Position numbers and translations under genes: made by a program
Notes under the pieces: generated by a model
What the model was told of the DNA's origin: nothing
What the model saw: the letters and a program-made list of their open reading frames with translations, nothing else
Databases searched by the model: none
Assembly (NCBI RefSeq): GCF_000695685.1
Contig: NZ_JFFR01000002.1
Coordinates: forward strand, 62,001-126,000
Length of the DNA stretch: 64,000 bases
Direction of reading: 5' to 3'
Source of the DNA: Vibrio fortis
Lineage (GTDB): Bacteria; Pseudomonadota; Gammaproteobacteria; Enterobacterales; Vibrionaceae
Shown here: piece after piece, positions 38,401 through 46,488 of the stretch
How the letters are laid out: every line of letters starts with the position of its first letter
Numbering within the stretch: position 1 is the stretch's first letter

Positions 38401-38863
38401 AAATGCTGAGCTTCGTCAGTCGAACGCGTACTTCTCAAGTTCAGATGCGAAGTTCAACGACAGACCGACGGCTTACGACAACTTTGACCAAGTGAAGAAC
38501 GGTGAGGTTGCGGTGAAAGGCGGCTGGAGAATCTACTCAAGTGGCCCAGGTATCTACGTGAACCAACTGATCTCTAACGTATTTGGTGTTCGATTCGCGC
38601 ACAACGATCTCATTCTTGACCCAGTTATCTCACCGCGAGTTGGTCAAACGAAGATCCAGTTCGAGCTTGATGAGAAGCCAGTGACCTTGGTTATCGACTT
38701 GGTTGAAGGTTCACACACGCCAAAAGCAATCTCGATAAACGGTGAAACGGTGCCATTTGAACTGACTGAGAACCGCTACCGCTCTGGTGGTGCGAAGATC
38801 TCACGCGAGTGGTTACTTCAGAGATTGAGTAGTGAAGAAAACACCCTTCATATTTCCCTTTAA
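35492..38863 (+). CDS. GH94 1,2-beta-oligoglucan phosphorylase
   Basis: 1123 residues with TGGAGT before the ATG, no signal peptide, hence cytosolic. An N-terminal beta-sandwich (about 1-300) precedes an alpha/alpha-barrel with GTWPQWFMFDQYA, HGDIVVWPLKALADYL and the catalytic-acid segment CYGDGDWDDTLQPANQS (about residue 755), then a beta-rich end. This layout and the length match the Listeria innocua Lin1839-type sophoro-oligosaccharide phosphorylase (about 1,110 residues, EC 2.4.1.333), which releases alpha-glucose 1-phosphate from beta-1,2-oligoglucans down to sophorose. Cyclic-glucan synthase C-terminal domains are related but part of much larger proteins. GH3 and ABC genes downstream fit the same pathway. 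Confidence 0.83.
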   Translation: MHHIQPGSQMSVGNESLNLTFNADGVLGAIRSDRLMVSLFDTPDSEMAISNVFLRVKGEGKSNVTPLLFFNNKIETFKQSDGSLQWVTTTEDFEAVVSIKTADHTFFYDVSITNLSSQPLTYDLIYGQDVGLADEGAVKTNELYCSQYLDHQIFENQMGYVVCSRQNLPQSSGNPRIQLGSLSPVVGYSTDGFQFFGKEFKLTGEAVALNAPQLENKKYQYEMGYIALQTEEVTLAADSSKEVVFYGVVTADFPKSNSGEPIELEEITAKHAQLTLSEEMEREPLSCVHQPKGAYLQGEKLSTKEITEFFGDDQTFADVKDGELLSFFYGDNKYVTLPEKEKHLERMTGHVIASGNNQDYQQSIMSSTHYISGVFNSQLTLGNTSFNKLLGVCRNPLNQFTHAGQRVSVEVDGIYRVLGMPSAYETGQNYSRWIYKLFGGYLEIVSFSSAQSPIIQLDITKHGIEAPLSIKVSHQFVFGNNEGEGRVEIARDGELFTVTGKNELIDQFMPQLSYGLAVSGMDVTAETIGRADSDSVEYLVLNGSLESHCSIAIGGKTDALNTTAQFMAFEAEREQYQKGIQSLSKGFNVDFSEDNGNSQRINTCLNWFTHNALVHYSTPHGLEQYSGAAWGTRDVSQGPFELFMSMQEYAKAKAVLEEIYSHQYQETGTWPQWFMFDQYATIQQEEAHGDIVVWPLKALADYLNTTGDMSILDVELPYTLAEEGFIKSESRFTLMHHVQTQVQHMLDNLVPGTSLSCYGDGDWDDTLQPANQSLRENMVSGWTIPLTLQALKGMYQALQGSEHQDYAASLMELADKMESDYHHYLIKDGVIAGFIHFDRDEEGSVKQIEHLLHPSDQKTGINYRLLPASRSIISEVFDPEMASSHMDIIKKNLVHPDGVRLMDKMAEYKAGKQSYFKRAELAANLGREVGLQYCHAHIRFIEALCKLGDAEAVFDNLYKIIPVGIQDHVPNAELRQSNAYFSSSDAKFNDRPTAYDNFDQVKNGEVAVKGGWRIYSSGPGIYVNQLISNVFGVRFAHNDLILDPVISPRVGQTKIQFELDEKPVTLVIDLVEGSHTPKAISINGETVPFELTENRYRSGGAKISREWLLQRLSSEENTLHISL

Positions 38864-38959
38864 TAATCTGTTGGGCTCAGCGATGGGCCCAACCCAAAAG
38901 GCTGAGTATGAGAAAAGTGCAAGGTGTGAAGAACTGGGATCTTAAAGGAAAGAAGTGAA

Positions 38960-39949
38960 ATGAAAGTGACCATTAAAGACGTCGCTAAAAAAGCGAATGT
39001 CTCAATCGCAACCGTTTCGTACGCAATGAATGACTGCAATCGTGTCAGTGAAAAGACACGTCAGCATGTTCTCAATATTGCTCACGAGATGAACTATGTC
39101 GCTAACACCAATGCCAAGCAGTTGAAGCAACGCCGTAGCTATGCCATTGGCCTGTTTCTAAACAACTGGTTTGGCCCGATTTACAGCGAGCTTGTCAAAG
39201 GTATCGAGAAGGTCTGTCACCAACGTGGTTACGATCTTGTGGCTTGTAGTATGTACGGCAATGAAGATTCCACTGCTCATAAGTATATTCGAGACCGTGT
39301 CGTTGATGGCGCCGTGGTATTAACCAATTCATTTGATACCGAGTTTCTAAAGTCGGTCGCAGGTCCAGATTTCCCTATGGTGGTTCTAGACCGAGAATTA
39401 AGTGCTCCTGGTATCTACAACATCCTAATTGACAACTTTGGTGGTGCGTTCAGTGCAACCAAAGAGTTGGTGCTTAAGGGCTGCAAAGATATCTACTTCT
39501 TCACTGGGCCAGAAGACTCATACGATAGCAAGAAGCGACTGGATGGCTACATCTCAGCGTTGGGCTATTTCAATATGCCGGTCAAAAACCATCATTTGAT
39601 TAAAAGCGATTTCACAGAAAAAACCGCGTACAAGCAGATGAAGGAATTATTGGAGCAAGGGCGCAGACCCGACGCCGTATTTGCGGCCAATGATGAAATG
39701 GCAATTGGCATTATTCGCGCAGCGAAGCGTTATGAAATAGACATCCCGAGTGAAATGAAGCTCGTCGGTTTCGACAATATAAGAATGGCAGAGTTAATGA
39801 TTCCGAGTTTAACCACCGTTACCCATGAGAAAGAGGGGATGGGGGAGCTCGCAGCATCAACGCTTATCAATGCGCTTGATGAAAAAGCCAAAGAATCAAA
39901 AGCACTAACGATTTTGCCAACCTCATTAATTTTACGTGAAACTCTGTAG
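38960..39949 (+). CDS. LacI-family regulator of the glucan locus
   Basis: 329 residues: helix-turn-helix TIKDVAKKANVSIATVSYAMN, hinge region with VANTNAKQLKQRRSYAIG, then a periplasmic-binding-protein-like core (DGAVVLTNSFD, AVFAANDEMAIGIIRAAK, LVGFDNIRMAELMIPSLTTV). AAAGGAAAGAAGTG precedes the start. It sits inside the operon, 96 bases after the phosphorylase and seven before the binding protein, and most likely represses the locus until an oligosaccharide or sophorose binds. Effector and operators are inference. Confidence 0.9.
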   Translation: MKVTIKDVAKKANVSIATVSYAMNDCNRVSEKTRQHVLNIAHEMNYVANTNAKQLKQRRSYAIGLFLNNWFGPIYSELVKGIEKVCHQRGYDLVACSMYGNEDSTAHKYIRDRVVDGAVVLTNSFDTEFLKSVAGPDFPMVVLDRELSAPGIYNILIDNFGGAFSATKELVLKGCKDIYFFTGPEDSYDSKKRLDGYISALGYFNMPVKNHHLIKSDFTEKTAYKQMKELLEQGRRPDAVFAANDEMAIGIIRAAKRYEIDIPSEMKLVGFDNIRMAELMIPSLTTVTHEKEGMGELAASTLINALDEKAKESKALTILPTSLILRETL

Positions 39950-39956
39950 GATAGTT

Positions 39957-41204
39957 ATGAAAAAGTGGTTGATTGGATGTGTGCTTGCGCTGAGTTCGCA
40001 AGTGTCACTCGCAGAAAATACCCGTATCGAAGTCATGACCCCAGTGGGTAACTACATGGACTTTGTCCGTTCTGAGTTAGTTCCTGAGTTCAAAAAAAGA
40101 TATCCCAACGTAGACGTAGTCGTATCAAACGATGAAAACCTAGAAACCCGCATGGCAGCAGGTGATGTGCCAAATCTGTATGCAGGTGTGTTTGGTTACC
40201 AACCCGCGAAATACGCGAAGATGGGTAAGCTCGCTTACTTAGAGCAGTTCGAAGGATTCAATGCGATGGAGGACAGGATCGATCCTGTATTCATGCAGAA
40301 AAATTACGGTCGAAACTACTACATCCCTTGGAATGCAACAACGACGCTGATGCTCTACAACAAAGAGCTGTTCATTGAAGCGGGTTTAGATCCAGAGAAC
40401 CCACCTCAAACCTGGGATGAATTTTTACACGCGGCAGAAAAGATCAGTCAACTGCCTCCTAGAGCAGATGGTAGCCCTGTGTACGGCACCGTGTTCTGGA
40501 ACGAAGCGTTGTCGTGGGGGAGTTGGTACTGGAGCATGCTGGCTCAGATGTACTACAACTTCAACGACGGCCAATACGGCTTGCTTAATCGTTTCGGTAC
40601 CAACCCTATCTTTGATAGAGAAGAAGCGAATCTAGCTCTGTTCTTTGAAACCATGGCTAAAGCTCAGCAGTATGCTCCGCTGACCATGGAGAAGAACTTC
40701 TTCTCACGCACCATCGGTATGTGGCCACAGTTTGGTTTTGGCTGGAAAGCTAACCTAACCGAAGCCGCAGGTAAACCAATGGTGGTAGGTGAAGATGTTG
40801 GACTAGCATCGATTCCGACGCTGAACAAAGGCGACACGTCATATTCCACACTAGATGGTCGCGCTCTGATGATCTTCAAAAACAGCGTAGAGAAAGAGCA
40901 GCTGTCGTGGGCGTTCTTAGAGCTGATGATGGAAGACGAGTTCAACCACAAAGCCAATATGGCGCTGGGTCAACTGCCAACACTGATCTCGCTAAAAGAC
41001 CGACCTTACTACAACACGCCAGAAGCTAAGCCATTTGTTGAACAACTACCAAATGCAAAATTGAATGAACCTTTTGCGCTGTCATCCGACATGGCTGGCG
41101 TCATTCTTGAGCAGTATTCAAAGGCAGTGGTTAAGCGCGATGTCTCTGCTGAGGAAGCGGTAGAAGCGGCGGCGCAGCAAGCTGAAAAACTCATTAACGA
41201 ATAG
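39957..41204 (+). CDS. Solute-binding protein of the oligoglucan ABC importer
   Basis: 415 residues from ATG 39957 (MKKWLIGCVLALSS), seven bases after the LacI stop; an upstream ATG would overlap lacI. Signal peptide ends at VSLAE. Family 1 extracellular sugar-binding pattern: VMTPVGNYMDFVRSELVPEFKKRYPNVDV near the N-terminus, LYNKELFIEAGLDPENPPQTWDEF near 120, many Trp/Tyr in the cleft (FWNEALSWGSWYWSMLAQMYYNF). No lipobox, so periplasmic. It should deliver beta-1,2-gluco-oligosaccharides to the two permeases. Confidence 0.88.
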   Translation: MKKWLIGCVLALSSQVSLAENTRIEVMTPVGNYMDFVRSELVPEFKKRYPNVDVVVSNDENLETRMAAGDVPNLYAGVFGYQPAKYAKMGKLAYLEQFEGFNAMEDRIDPVFMQKNYGRNYYIPWNATTTLMLYNKELFIEAGLDPENPPQTWDEFLHAAEKISQLPPRADGSPVYGTVFWNEALSWGSWYWSMLAQMYYNFNDGQYGLLNRFGTNPIFDREEANLALFFETMAKAQQYAPLTMEKNFFSRTIGMWPQFGFGWKANLTEAAGKPMVVGEDVGLASIPTLNKGDTSYSTLDGRALMIFKNSVEKEQLSWAFLELMMEDEFNHKANMALGQLPTLISLKDRPYYNTPEAKPFVEQLPNAKLNEPFALSSDMAGVILEQYSKAVVKRDVSAEEAVEAAAQQAEKLINE

Positions 41205-41226
41205 TGTGATAGGTCTAAGTGAAACT

Positions 41227-42102
41227 ATGAAAAAAGATAACCTCATAACCGGCTACCTGTTCCTTGCACCTTGGATTGTGTACTTCGCGGTCTTTTTGAT
41301 TTACCCGTTCTTCTTGTCATTTGAGAGCAGCTTTCTGAGCGTAAACATCCTGATGCCAGAGAACACTAAGTTCATCGGTTTAACCAACTGGATAACCGTG
41401 ATAACGGACTTCTTGTTCTGGAAGTCACTGTTCAATGTTGTGTTTAACCAAGTCATCTTCGTCTCGTTGAGCTTCGTGATTGGACTGGGTTTGGCGTTGC
41501 TTCTCAATGAGATTAAGTTCTTATCGAGCATGTTCCGCACCATCATGTTTATTCCAGTAGTGACCTCAATTACCGTGGCGATGATCATTTTCGACTTCGT
41601 GTCTGGTCCTTCAGGTCCAATTCAAGACACCATGGTGGGTGCCAACCTTCTCTCAGAGCCGGTGTTCTGGAAGTTTGAAGAGTGGTTACCGATGCCTGTG
41701 ATTGCGGTGTTCAGTGCATGGAAGTGGTTTGGTGTTCAAATGATCATCTTCCTTGGTGGTATCGCCAGTATAGACAAATCTCTCTTCGAAGCCGCTGACA
41801 TTGATGGTGCATCGTGGTGGCGTAAGACCAAGAAAATTACTCTGCCGATGATCATGCCTCAGATCGTGTTCGTGATGACAATGAACATCATCAATGGCCT
41901 GCAGATGTTTATCGAAGTGTTCATGAATTTCGACTTAAACGGCGGCCCTTACCAATCGGCACTCACACCTGTGCTCTACCTCTACCAAACCGGTTTTGAG
42001 CAGATGAAGATGGGTGAAGCTTCAACCATTGGCTTAATGCTCGCTTGCGTAATTTACCTGCTGACGATGATGCAGTTAAAAATCACCAGTAAGGAAGACT
42101 AA
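41227..42102 (+). CDS. Sugar ABC transporter permease 1 (MalF-type)
   Basis: 291 residues from ATG 41227 (MKKDNLITGYLFLAPW); a GTG seven codons earlier is less likely. Six transmembrane helices are apparent. The EAA loop that docks onto the ATPase is EAADIDGASWWRKTKKITLPMI (about residue 200). Typical length for CUT1 permeases without the MalF-type large periplasmic loop. Partner is the next gene, three bases downstream. Confidence 0.9.
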   Translation: MKKDNLITGYLFLAPWIVYFAVFLIYPFFLSFESSFLSVNILMPENTKFIGLTNWITVITDFLFWKSLFNVVFNQVIFVSLSFVIGLGLALLLNEIKFLSSMFRTIMFIPVVTSITVAMIIFDFVSGPSGPIQDTMVGANLLSEPVFWKFEEWLPMPVIAVFSAWKWFGVQMIIFLGGIASIDKSLFEAADIDGASWWRKTKKITLPMIMPQIVFVMTMNIINGLQMFIEVFMNFDLNGGPYQSALTPVLYLYQTGFEQMKMGEASTIGLMLACVIYLLTMMQLKITSKED

Positions 42103-42104
42103 TC

Positions 42105-42926
42105 ATGAATGCTGATACGAAAAAAAACCTACTGATTTACGGCACACTTCTGGTTGCCACTCTTATTGTGTTGTATCCGTTCTTCTACATGGTGATCAAC
42201 TCATTTAAGACCGGCCCAGAGATCATGCACAGCCCAAACAGCTTACCAAAAGAGTGGTCGCTTGCTGGCTACATCAAGGTGTTTGACTCAGTGAACTTAG
42301 GGAGAGTGTTCTTCAACACCATCTTCATCTCGGTCACTGTCACGGTACTGAATACACTGTTCTCATCGATGGTCGCGTATTCGATTGTTAAGACCAACTT
42401 ACCTGGCCGCGAGTTTTGGCTGAAAGTGATTCTTGGTTCGATGATGATTCCAGCGATTCTGTTCACTATCCCGACTTACATGATGATGTATGAGTGGAAT
42501 TGGATTAACACCTATCGCGTGCTGATCATTCCGGGTGCCATCAGTGCATACAACATCTTCTTGATGGTTCAGTTCATGAAGCAGATAGACAACGCCTACT
42601 TGGAAGCGGCTCGAATTGATGGCGCAAGTGAGATGCGTATCTTCTTCAAAATCATTCTGCCGATGATGCGTCCTGCTTTGGCAACGGTCGGTATCCTTAC
42701 CTTCATGGGGGCATGGAATGACTTTATGGGGCCGTTACTTTACGTACGTGACGACTCTCTGATGACGCTGCAGCTTGCTCTGTACAACTTTAAAACTGAA
42801 GTACCGGGAACCAATCTAGAGCAACTGTGGGCGATGACCACCATGATTGCGGTTCCTGTTGTGATTGTCTTTTTCTGCCTACAGAAGAACTTCATCAAGG
42901 CATTTACTGGCGTAGGGGTTAAGTAA
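42105..42926 (+). CDS. Sugar ABC transporter permease 2 (MalG-type)
   Basis: 273 residues, six transmembrane helices, EAA loop EAARIDGASEMRIFFKIILP (about residue 168). The opening LIYGTLLVATLIVLYPFFYMVINSFK is typical of the MalG subfamily. AAGGAAGAC lies before the start and the stop overlaps the next ATG as TAATG. Forms the importer channel with the preceding permease. Confidence 0.9.
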   Translation: MNADTKKNLLIYGTLLVATLIVLYPFFYMVINSFKTGPEIMHSPNSLPKEWSLAGYIKVFDSVNLGRVFFNTIFISVTVTVLNTLFSSMVAYSIVKTNLPGREFWLKVILGSMMIPAILFTIPTYMMMYEWNWINTYRVLIIPGAISAYNIFLMVQFMKQIDNAYLEAARIDGASEMRIFFKIILPMMRPALATVGILTFMGAWNDFMGPLLYVRDDSLMTLQLALYNFKTEVPGTNLEQLWAMTTMIAVPVVIVFFCLQKNFIKAFTGVGVK

Positions 42927-43411
42927 TGAAAGTATCGACAGGATATAAATTATTAGCGCTGGCCTCGGTTATTTTAATCGCCTACGGTTCAGCGTGGTTG
43001 AAAGCCTACTCACTATCTGAAAACTACTTTGCTTACGCAGAGCAGCAATACGAGCAAGGTGAGTTAGTGACTGCATTAAAAGGGATGAACAAACTCGAAC
43101 TCAGAATTGAAGATGAGTATTTGGGAGGCTATCAGCAGGTGATTGAAACTTGGCGTAACGCAACGCTTGGTCCTAAGCCAGACGCTTACTATCAGTCGTT
43201 GGATAAACCTGCACTGATCATTGAGCAGCTTAACGAACAGCAGTTAATGGAGTTTATCGAGATCTACGTTCAGCTTGATTCTCGCTATGTGCCAACGGCG
43301 GCCGACCAACTGCGACGCTTAGCGAAGCAATCTGGTAATGATGCGTTGTACCAAGAGATGACTGAGTTTCTAACCGAAGCTTTCCCGCGTTACAAAATGA
43401 AAGAGATCTAA
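42926..43411 (+). CDS. Membrane-anchored helical protein in the glucan operon, unknown function
   Basis: 161 residues. One N-terminal hydrophobic helix (about 7-26; LLALASVILIAYGSAWLKAY) without a clear cleavage site anchors it, followed by about 130 residues of helices with tetratricopeptide-like spacing (YFAYAEQQYEQGELVTALKGMNKLE; AADQLRRLAKQSGNDALYQEMTEF). Its ATG overlaps the permease stop by one base (TAATG) and the GH3 gene follows within four bases, so it is made stoichiometrically with the importer. I know no member of standard sugar ABC systems like it. It could be an accessory subunit of the transporter or hold the glucosidase near the membrane; both are speculation. Confidence 0.75.
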   Translation: MKVSTGYKLLALASVILIAYGSAWLKAYSLSENYFAYAEQQYEQGELVTALKGMNKLELRIEDEYLGGYQQVIETWRNATLGPKPDAYYQSLDKPALIIEQLNEQQLMEFIEIYVQLDSRYVPTAADQLRRLAKQSGNDALYQEMTEFLTEAFPRYKMKEI

Positions 43412-43414
43412 TTG

Positions 43415-45571
43415 ATGGCTCTATACAAAGACAGCTCTGCGAGTTACCAAACCAGAGCGCAAGATTTACTGTCTCAGATGACGCTTGCCGAGAAAGTGGG
43501 TCAGCTTTGCCAATCGCCAATGCTGGATTATGACGACAACAAGCAAGAGTATTTGATGAAAGTGGAGCAGGGTGCGTATGGCTCACGCATCCTTGCTGAC
43601 ACGGCATGGGCGGGTAATGCGCCGGGTGAATCGGTTGATCCGCACCAGCTGAATGAGATCCAAAAGGTGGCGATGGAAAAAAGCCGCCTTGGGATTCCCA
43701 TCATATTTGCTCGCGATGTGATTTATGGCCAAAAGACAGTGCTGCCCATTCCTCTGGCTCAAGCATGTTCTTGGAACCCAACACTGGTTGAAGACGCTTA
43801 CGAGTGCATTGCGGCTGAAGCGGCCTCGTTGGGCATCAACTGGACCTTTGCGCCTATGCTCGACATTGTTCGAGATCCTCGCTGGGGGCGAGTGATTGAG
43901 AGCTCTGGTGAAGACCCATACTTAACCAGTCAGTTTGCAAAGTCTGTGGTGAAAGGCTTTCAAGGTGACGACCCTTCACAACCGAATAAGCTGGTGGCCT
44001 GCGCCAAACACTTTGTAGGCTATGGAGCATCAGAAGGTGGTCGCGATTACGACACGACGGAATTGAGCGATAACACCTTGCACAATGTACACTTGCCGCC
44101 GTTTGCCGCAGCAGTGAAAGCAGGTGTTGCAACCATGATGTCTGGATTTAACGACCTTGGGGGTACACCAGTAACTGGCTCTCGTCCATTGATTCGAGAC
44201 TGGCTCAAAGGCGAGCATAAGTTTGATGGCATGGTCGTCAGTGATTGGGGATCTATTTCCGATCTGGAATACTTCCAAGTTGCCAAAGACCCATCGGCTG
44301 CGGCATTAAAGGCGTTGGGTGCGGGTGTGGATATGGCGATGACGCACGAAGCATACGAAGATACCCTTGAAGAGCTGGTGAAGAACAATCCAAGCTTGCA
44401 AGAAAATCTTGATGAAGCTGTCTACCGCGTGCTGTTAACTAAGTTCCGCGCTGGGCTGTTTGAACGACCATACATCGACCCTGAACTGCATAACAGCGTG
44501 CTAGGTCTCGAAGAACATAAGCGTAAAGCGTTAGCTCTTGCTGAAGAGAGTATGGTACTGCTTAAAAACGACGGTGACTTGCTACCTTTAAATTCACAAG
44601 GTTTAACCGTTGCTGTGATTGGCCCTCATGCTCACTCACAGAGGCAGCACCTTGGTTCTTGGTGTTTAGATGGTAATGCGGATGACGTTGCTACGATTGC
44701 CGATGGCATCCAAGCAGCAGCGCCAGAGAACACCATAATTACTGACTCAAGCGCATTCAGTGATGACATGATTGAGTGTGCGCATCGAAGTGATGTAGTC
44801 GTGCTGTGTGTCGGTGAAAGCCATCGTCGAACGGGAGAAGCGCGCAACATCGCCGAGCTTGTGCTGCCACCGGGCCAAGAAGAACTGATTGAGGCCATTG
44901 GCAAAACGGGTAAACCTCTGATTGTGGTTCAGTGTACAGGCAGACCTGTACCGTCACCTAAGATAGAGCAATACGCCCAGTCACTGGTTTATGCATGGCA
45001 AAGCGGCACAGAGACAGGAAATGCGGTCGGTAACCTATTGTTTGGTCACAGTAATCCGAGTGGCAAGCTCACCATGACAGTACCAAGAAGCACAGGGCAA
45101 ATCCCTATGTATTACGGCCGCAAGCCGATTGGTAAAATGCGAGCGTATCAAGAGTACATGCCATATAAGAATGAGCAAGATACACCGCTTTACCCATTCG
45201 GTTTCGGCTTAAGCTACTCGCAGTTTGAGTATGAGAAATTGACGGCGGTGACGCCTGAAATTACAGAGAACGAGAACCTAATTGTTGGGGTTGAAGTTGA
45301 AAATACCTCTGCGATTGCTGGGCAAGAAATTGTGCAGTGCTATATCTCTCGCAAAGTCTCTTCAACGACTCGTCCACAGAGAGAGCTGAAAGCCTTTGCT
45401 AAGTGCCATTTAGAAGGACATGAGCGCAAAACCGTGAGGCTTGAGATTGAGGCAGATGAGCTAAAATTTTACGGTAGCCAACAATGCTTTATGTACGAAA
45501 AGGGTGAAGTGGATGTGTATGTCGGTGGAAGTAGCCTAGCGACAGACAAGGTTATTGTGACTCTGAAATAA
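43415..45571 (+). CDS. GH3 beta-glucosidase
   Basis: 718 residues from ATG 43415 (MALYKDSSASYQT); a TTG just before is possible. GH3 N-domain with LAEKVGQL, DIVRDPRWGRVIESSGEDPYL, KHFVGYG and the nucleophile Asp in GMVVSDWGSI (about residue 278). C-domain with AEESMVLLKNDGDLLPL and GFGLSYSQF, and a fibronectin-III-like end. No signal peptide, so cytosolic. In this operon it should hydrolyse sophorose or short beta-1,2-oligosaccharides left by the phosphorylase to glucose, like the GH3 enzyme in the Listeria beta-1,2-glucan cluster. A terminator closes the locus. Confidence 0.88.
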   Translation: MALYKDSSASYQTRAQDLLSQMTLAEKVGQLCQSPMLDYDDNKQEYLMKVEQGAYGSRILADTAWAGNAPGESVDPHQLNEIQKVAMEKSRLGIPIIFARDVIYGQKTVLPIPLAQACSWNPTLVEDAYECIAAEAASLGINWTFAPMLDIVRDPRWGRVIESSGEDPYLTSQFAKSVVKGFQGDDPSQPNKLVACAKHFVGYGASEGGRDYDTTELSDNTLHNVHLPPFAAAVKAGVATMMSGFNDLGGTPVTGSRPLIRDWLKGEHKFDGMVVSDWGSISDLEYFQVAKDPSAAALKALGAGVDMAMTHEAYEDTLEELVKNNPSLQENLDEAVYRVLLTKFRAGLFERPYIDPELHNSVLGLEEHKRKALALAEESMVLLKNDGDLLPLNSQGLTVAVIGPHAHSQRQHLGSWCLDGNADDVATIADGIQAAAPENTIITDSSAFSDDMIECAHRSDVVVLCVGESHRRTGEARNIAELVLPPGQEELIEAIGKTGKPLIVVQCTGRPVPSPKIEQYAQSLVYAWQSGTETGNAVGNLLFGHSNPSGKLTMTVPRSTGQIPMYYGRKPIGKMRAYQEYMPYKNEQDTPLYPFGFGLSYSQFEYEKLTAVTPEITENENLIVGVEVENTSAIAGQEIVQCYISRKVSSTTRPQRELKAFAKCHLEGHERKTVRLEIEADELKFYGSQQCFMYEKGEVDVYVGGSSLATDKVIVTLK

Positions 45572-45604
45572 TCCAAACATGCGTTAGTCAATTCAAATAG
45601 AAAA

Positions 45605-45650
45605 CAAAAGAGTCCCCTTTAAGCTTCTGCACATAAGGGGGCTCTTTTTA
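45605..45650. terminator. Bidirectional terminator between the glucan locus and azoR
   Basis: AAAAGAGTCCCCTT pairs with AAGGGGGCTCTTTT (one mismatch) around a loop of about 17 bases, A-rich left and T-rich right. Confidence 0.8.
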
Positions 45651-45692
45651 CATCTATCAAACGGACGCTAATGCTTGTTGCGTCGGCTTAGT

Positions 45693-46277
45693 TTAAGCCA
45701 GTTCAGCCAGTTTGCTCTGTGCTTCTGAGATGCCTTTTGCTGCTGCGTCTTCACCCATGTTTAGTGCTTCTGCGTAAACAAATTCCACATCTGTGATGCC
45801 AACGAAGCCAAGTACTGTGCGTAGGTAAGGTGTCACGCTGTCAGTCGCTGCGTCTTTGTGGACGCCACCACGAGTCGTTACTACGATCGCTTTCTTACCT
45901 TCGATTAGACCTTTCACGCCGTTCTCTGTGTAAGTGAACGTCACGCCAGCACGAGCAATTAGGTCAATCCAGTTTTTCAGCTGAGTTGGGATAGTGAAGT
46001 TGTACATAGGTGCAGCAATCACTAGCGTATCTGCCGCTTTAATCTCTTCGATTAGCGTATCAGATAGGTCAACAATGGCTTGCTGGTCTTGAGAAAGATC
46101 TTCCGTTGCGCGAAGCGCAGTTGCTACTGAAAAGTCCAACACTGGAAGTGGATTTGCAGCTAGGTCGCGAACAGTCAGTTTATCTTGGTCTACATTTTTG
46201 ACGAACTCTTCAACCAGTTTAGTTGATTGAGAGTAATCGCCTAGGATGCTTGATTTTAGGGCTAATACACGAGACAT
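45693..46277 (-). CDS. azoR: FMN-dependent NADH-azoreductase
   Basis: 194 residues from ATG 46277 ([18 protein letters not shown]), with AAGGAAAA upstream; the longer frame to 46319 has no ribosome binding site. Flavodoxin-like fold with FMN phosphate loop [11 protein letters not shown], the flavin-edge segment [31 protein letters not shown] and TTRGGVHK. Length equals E. coli AzoR (201) within a few residues. Reduces azo dyes and quinones with NADH. Monocistronic, divergent from hrpA. Confidence 0.92.
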   Translation of the reverse strand: MSRVLALKSSILGDYSQSTKLVEEFVKNVDQDKLTVRDLAANPLPVLDFSVATALRATEDLSQDQQAIVDLSDTLIEEIKAADTLVIAAPMYNFTIPTQLKNWIDLIARAGVTFTYTENGVKGLIEGKKAIVVTTRGGVHKDAATDSVTPYLRTVLGFVGITDVEFVYAEALNMGEDAAAKGISEAQSKLAELA

Positions 46278-46488
46278 AATGGTTTTCCTTGAATAAGTGC
46301 TTTTTGTTATGTGATGCATTATAGGAGAACAAAGAAAGCCTAAAAGGCGATAGATTCGCTTAAGTTGTTCGAAAAAATTGAATGACTCTAGAAGGGAGCA
46401 TTTCGTTAGGTGCTTTCCGTTATCTTGTTCTAGCCCTTATGTGCTACAATTCGCAAAGTTTTATGTAATGAAAAGAATAGGACACGCT

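Noticed and set aside
46378..46488. N-terminal extension of HrpA
   Set aside because: The earliest start is a TTG without a ribosome binding site, and the added residues do not resemble HrpA; ATG 46468 remains a possible alternative to TTG 46489.
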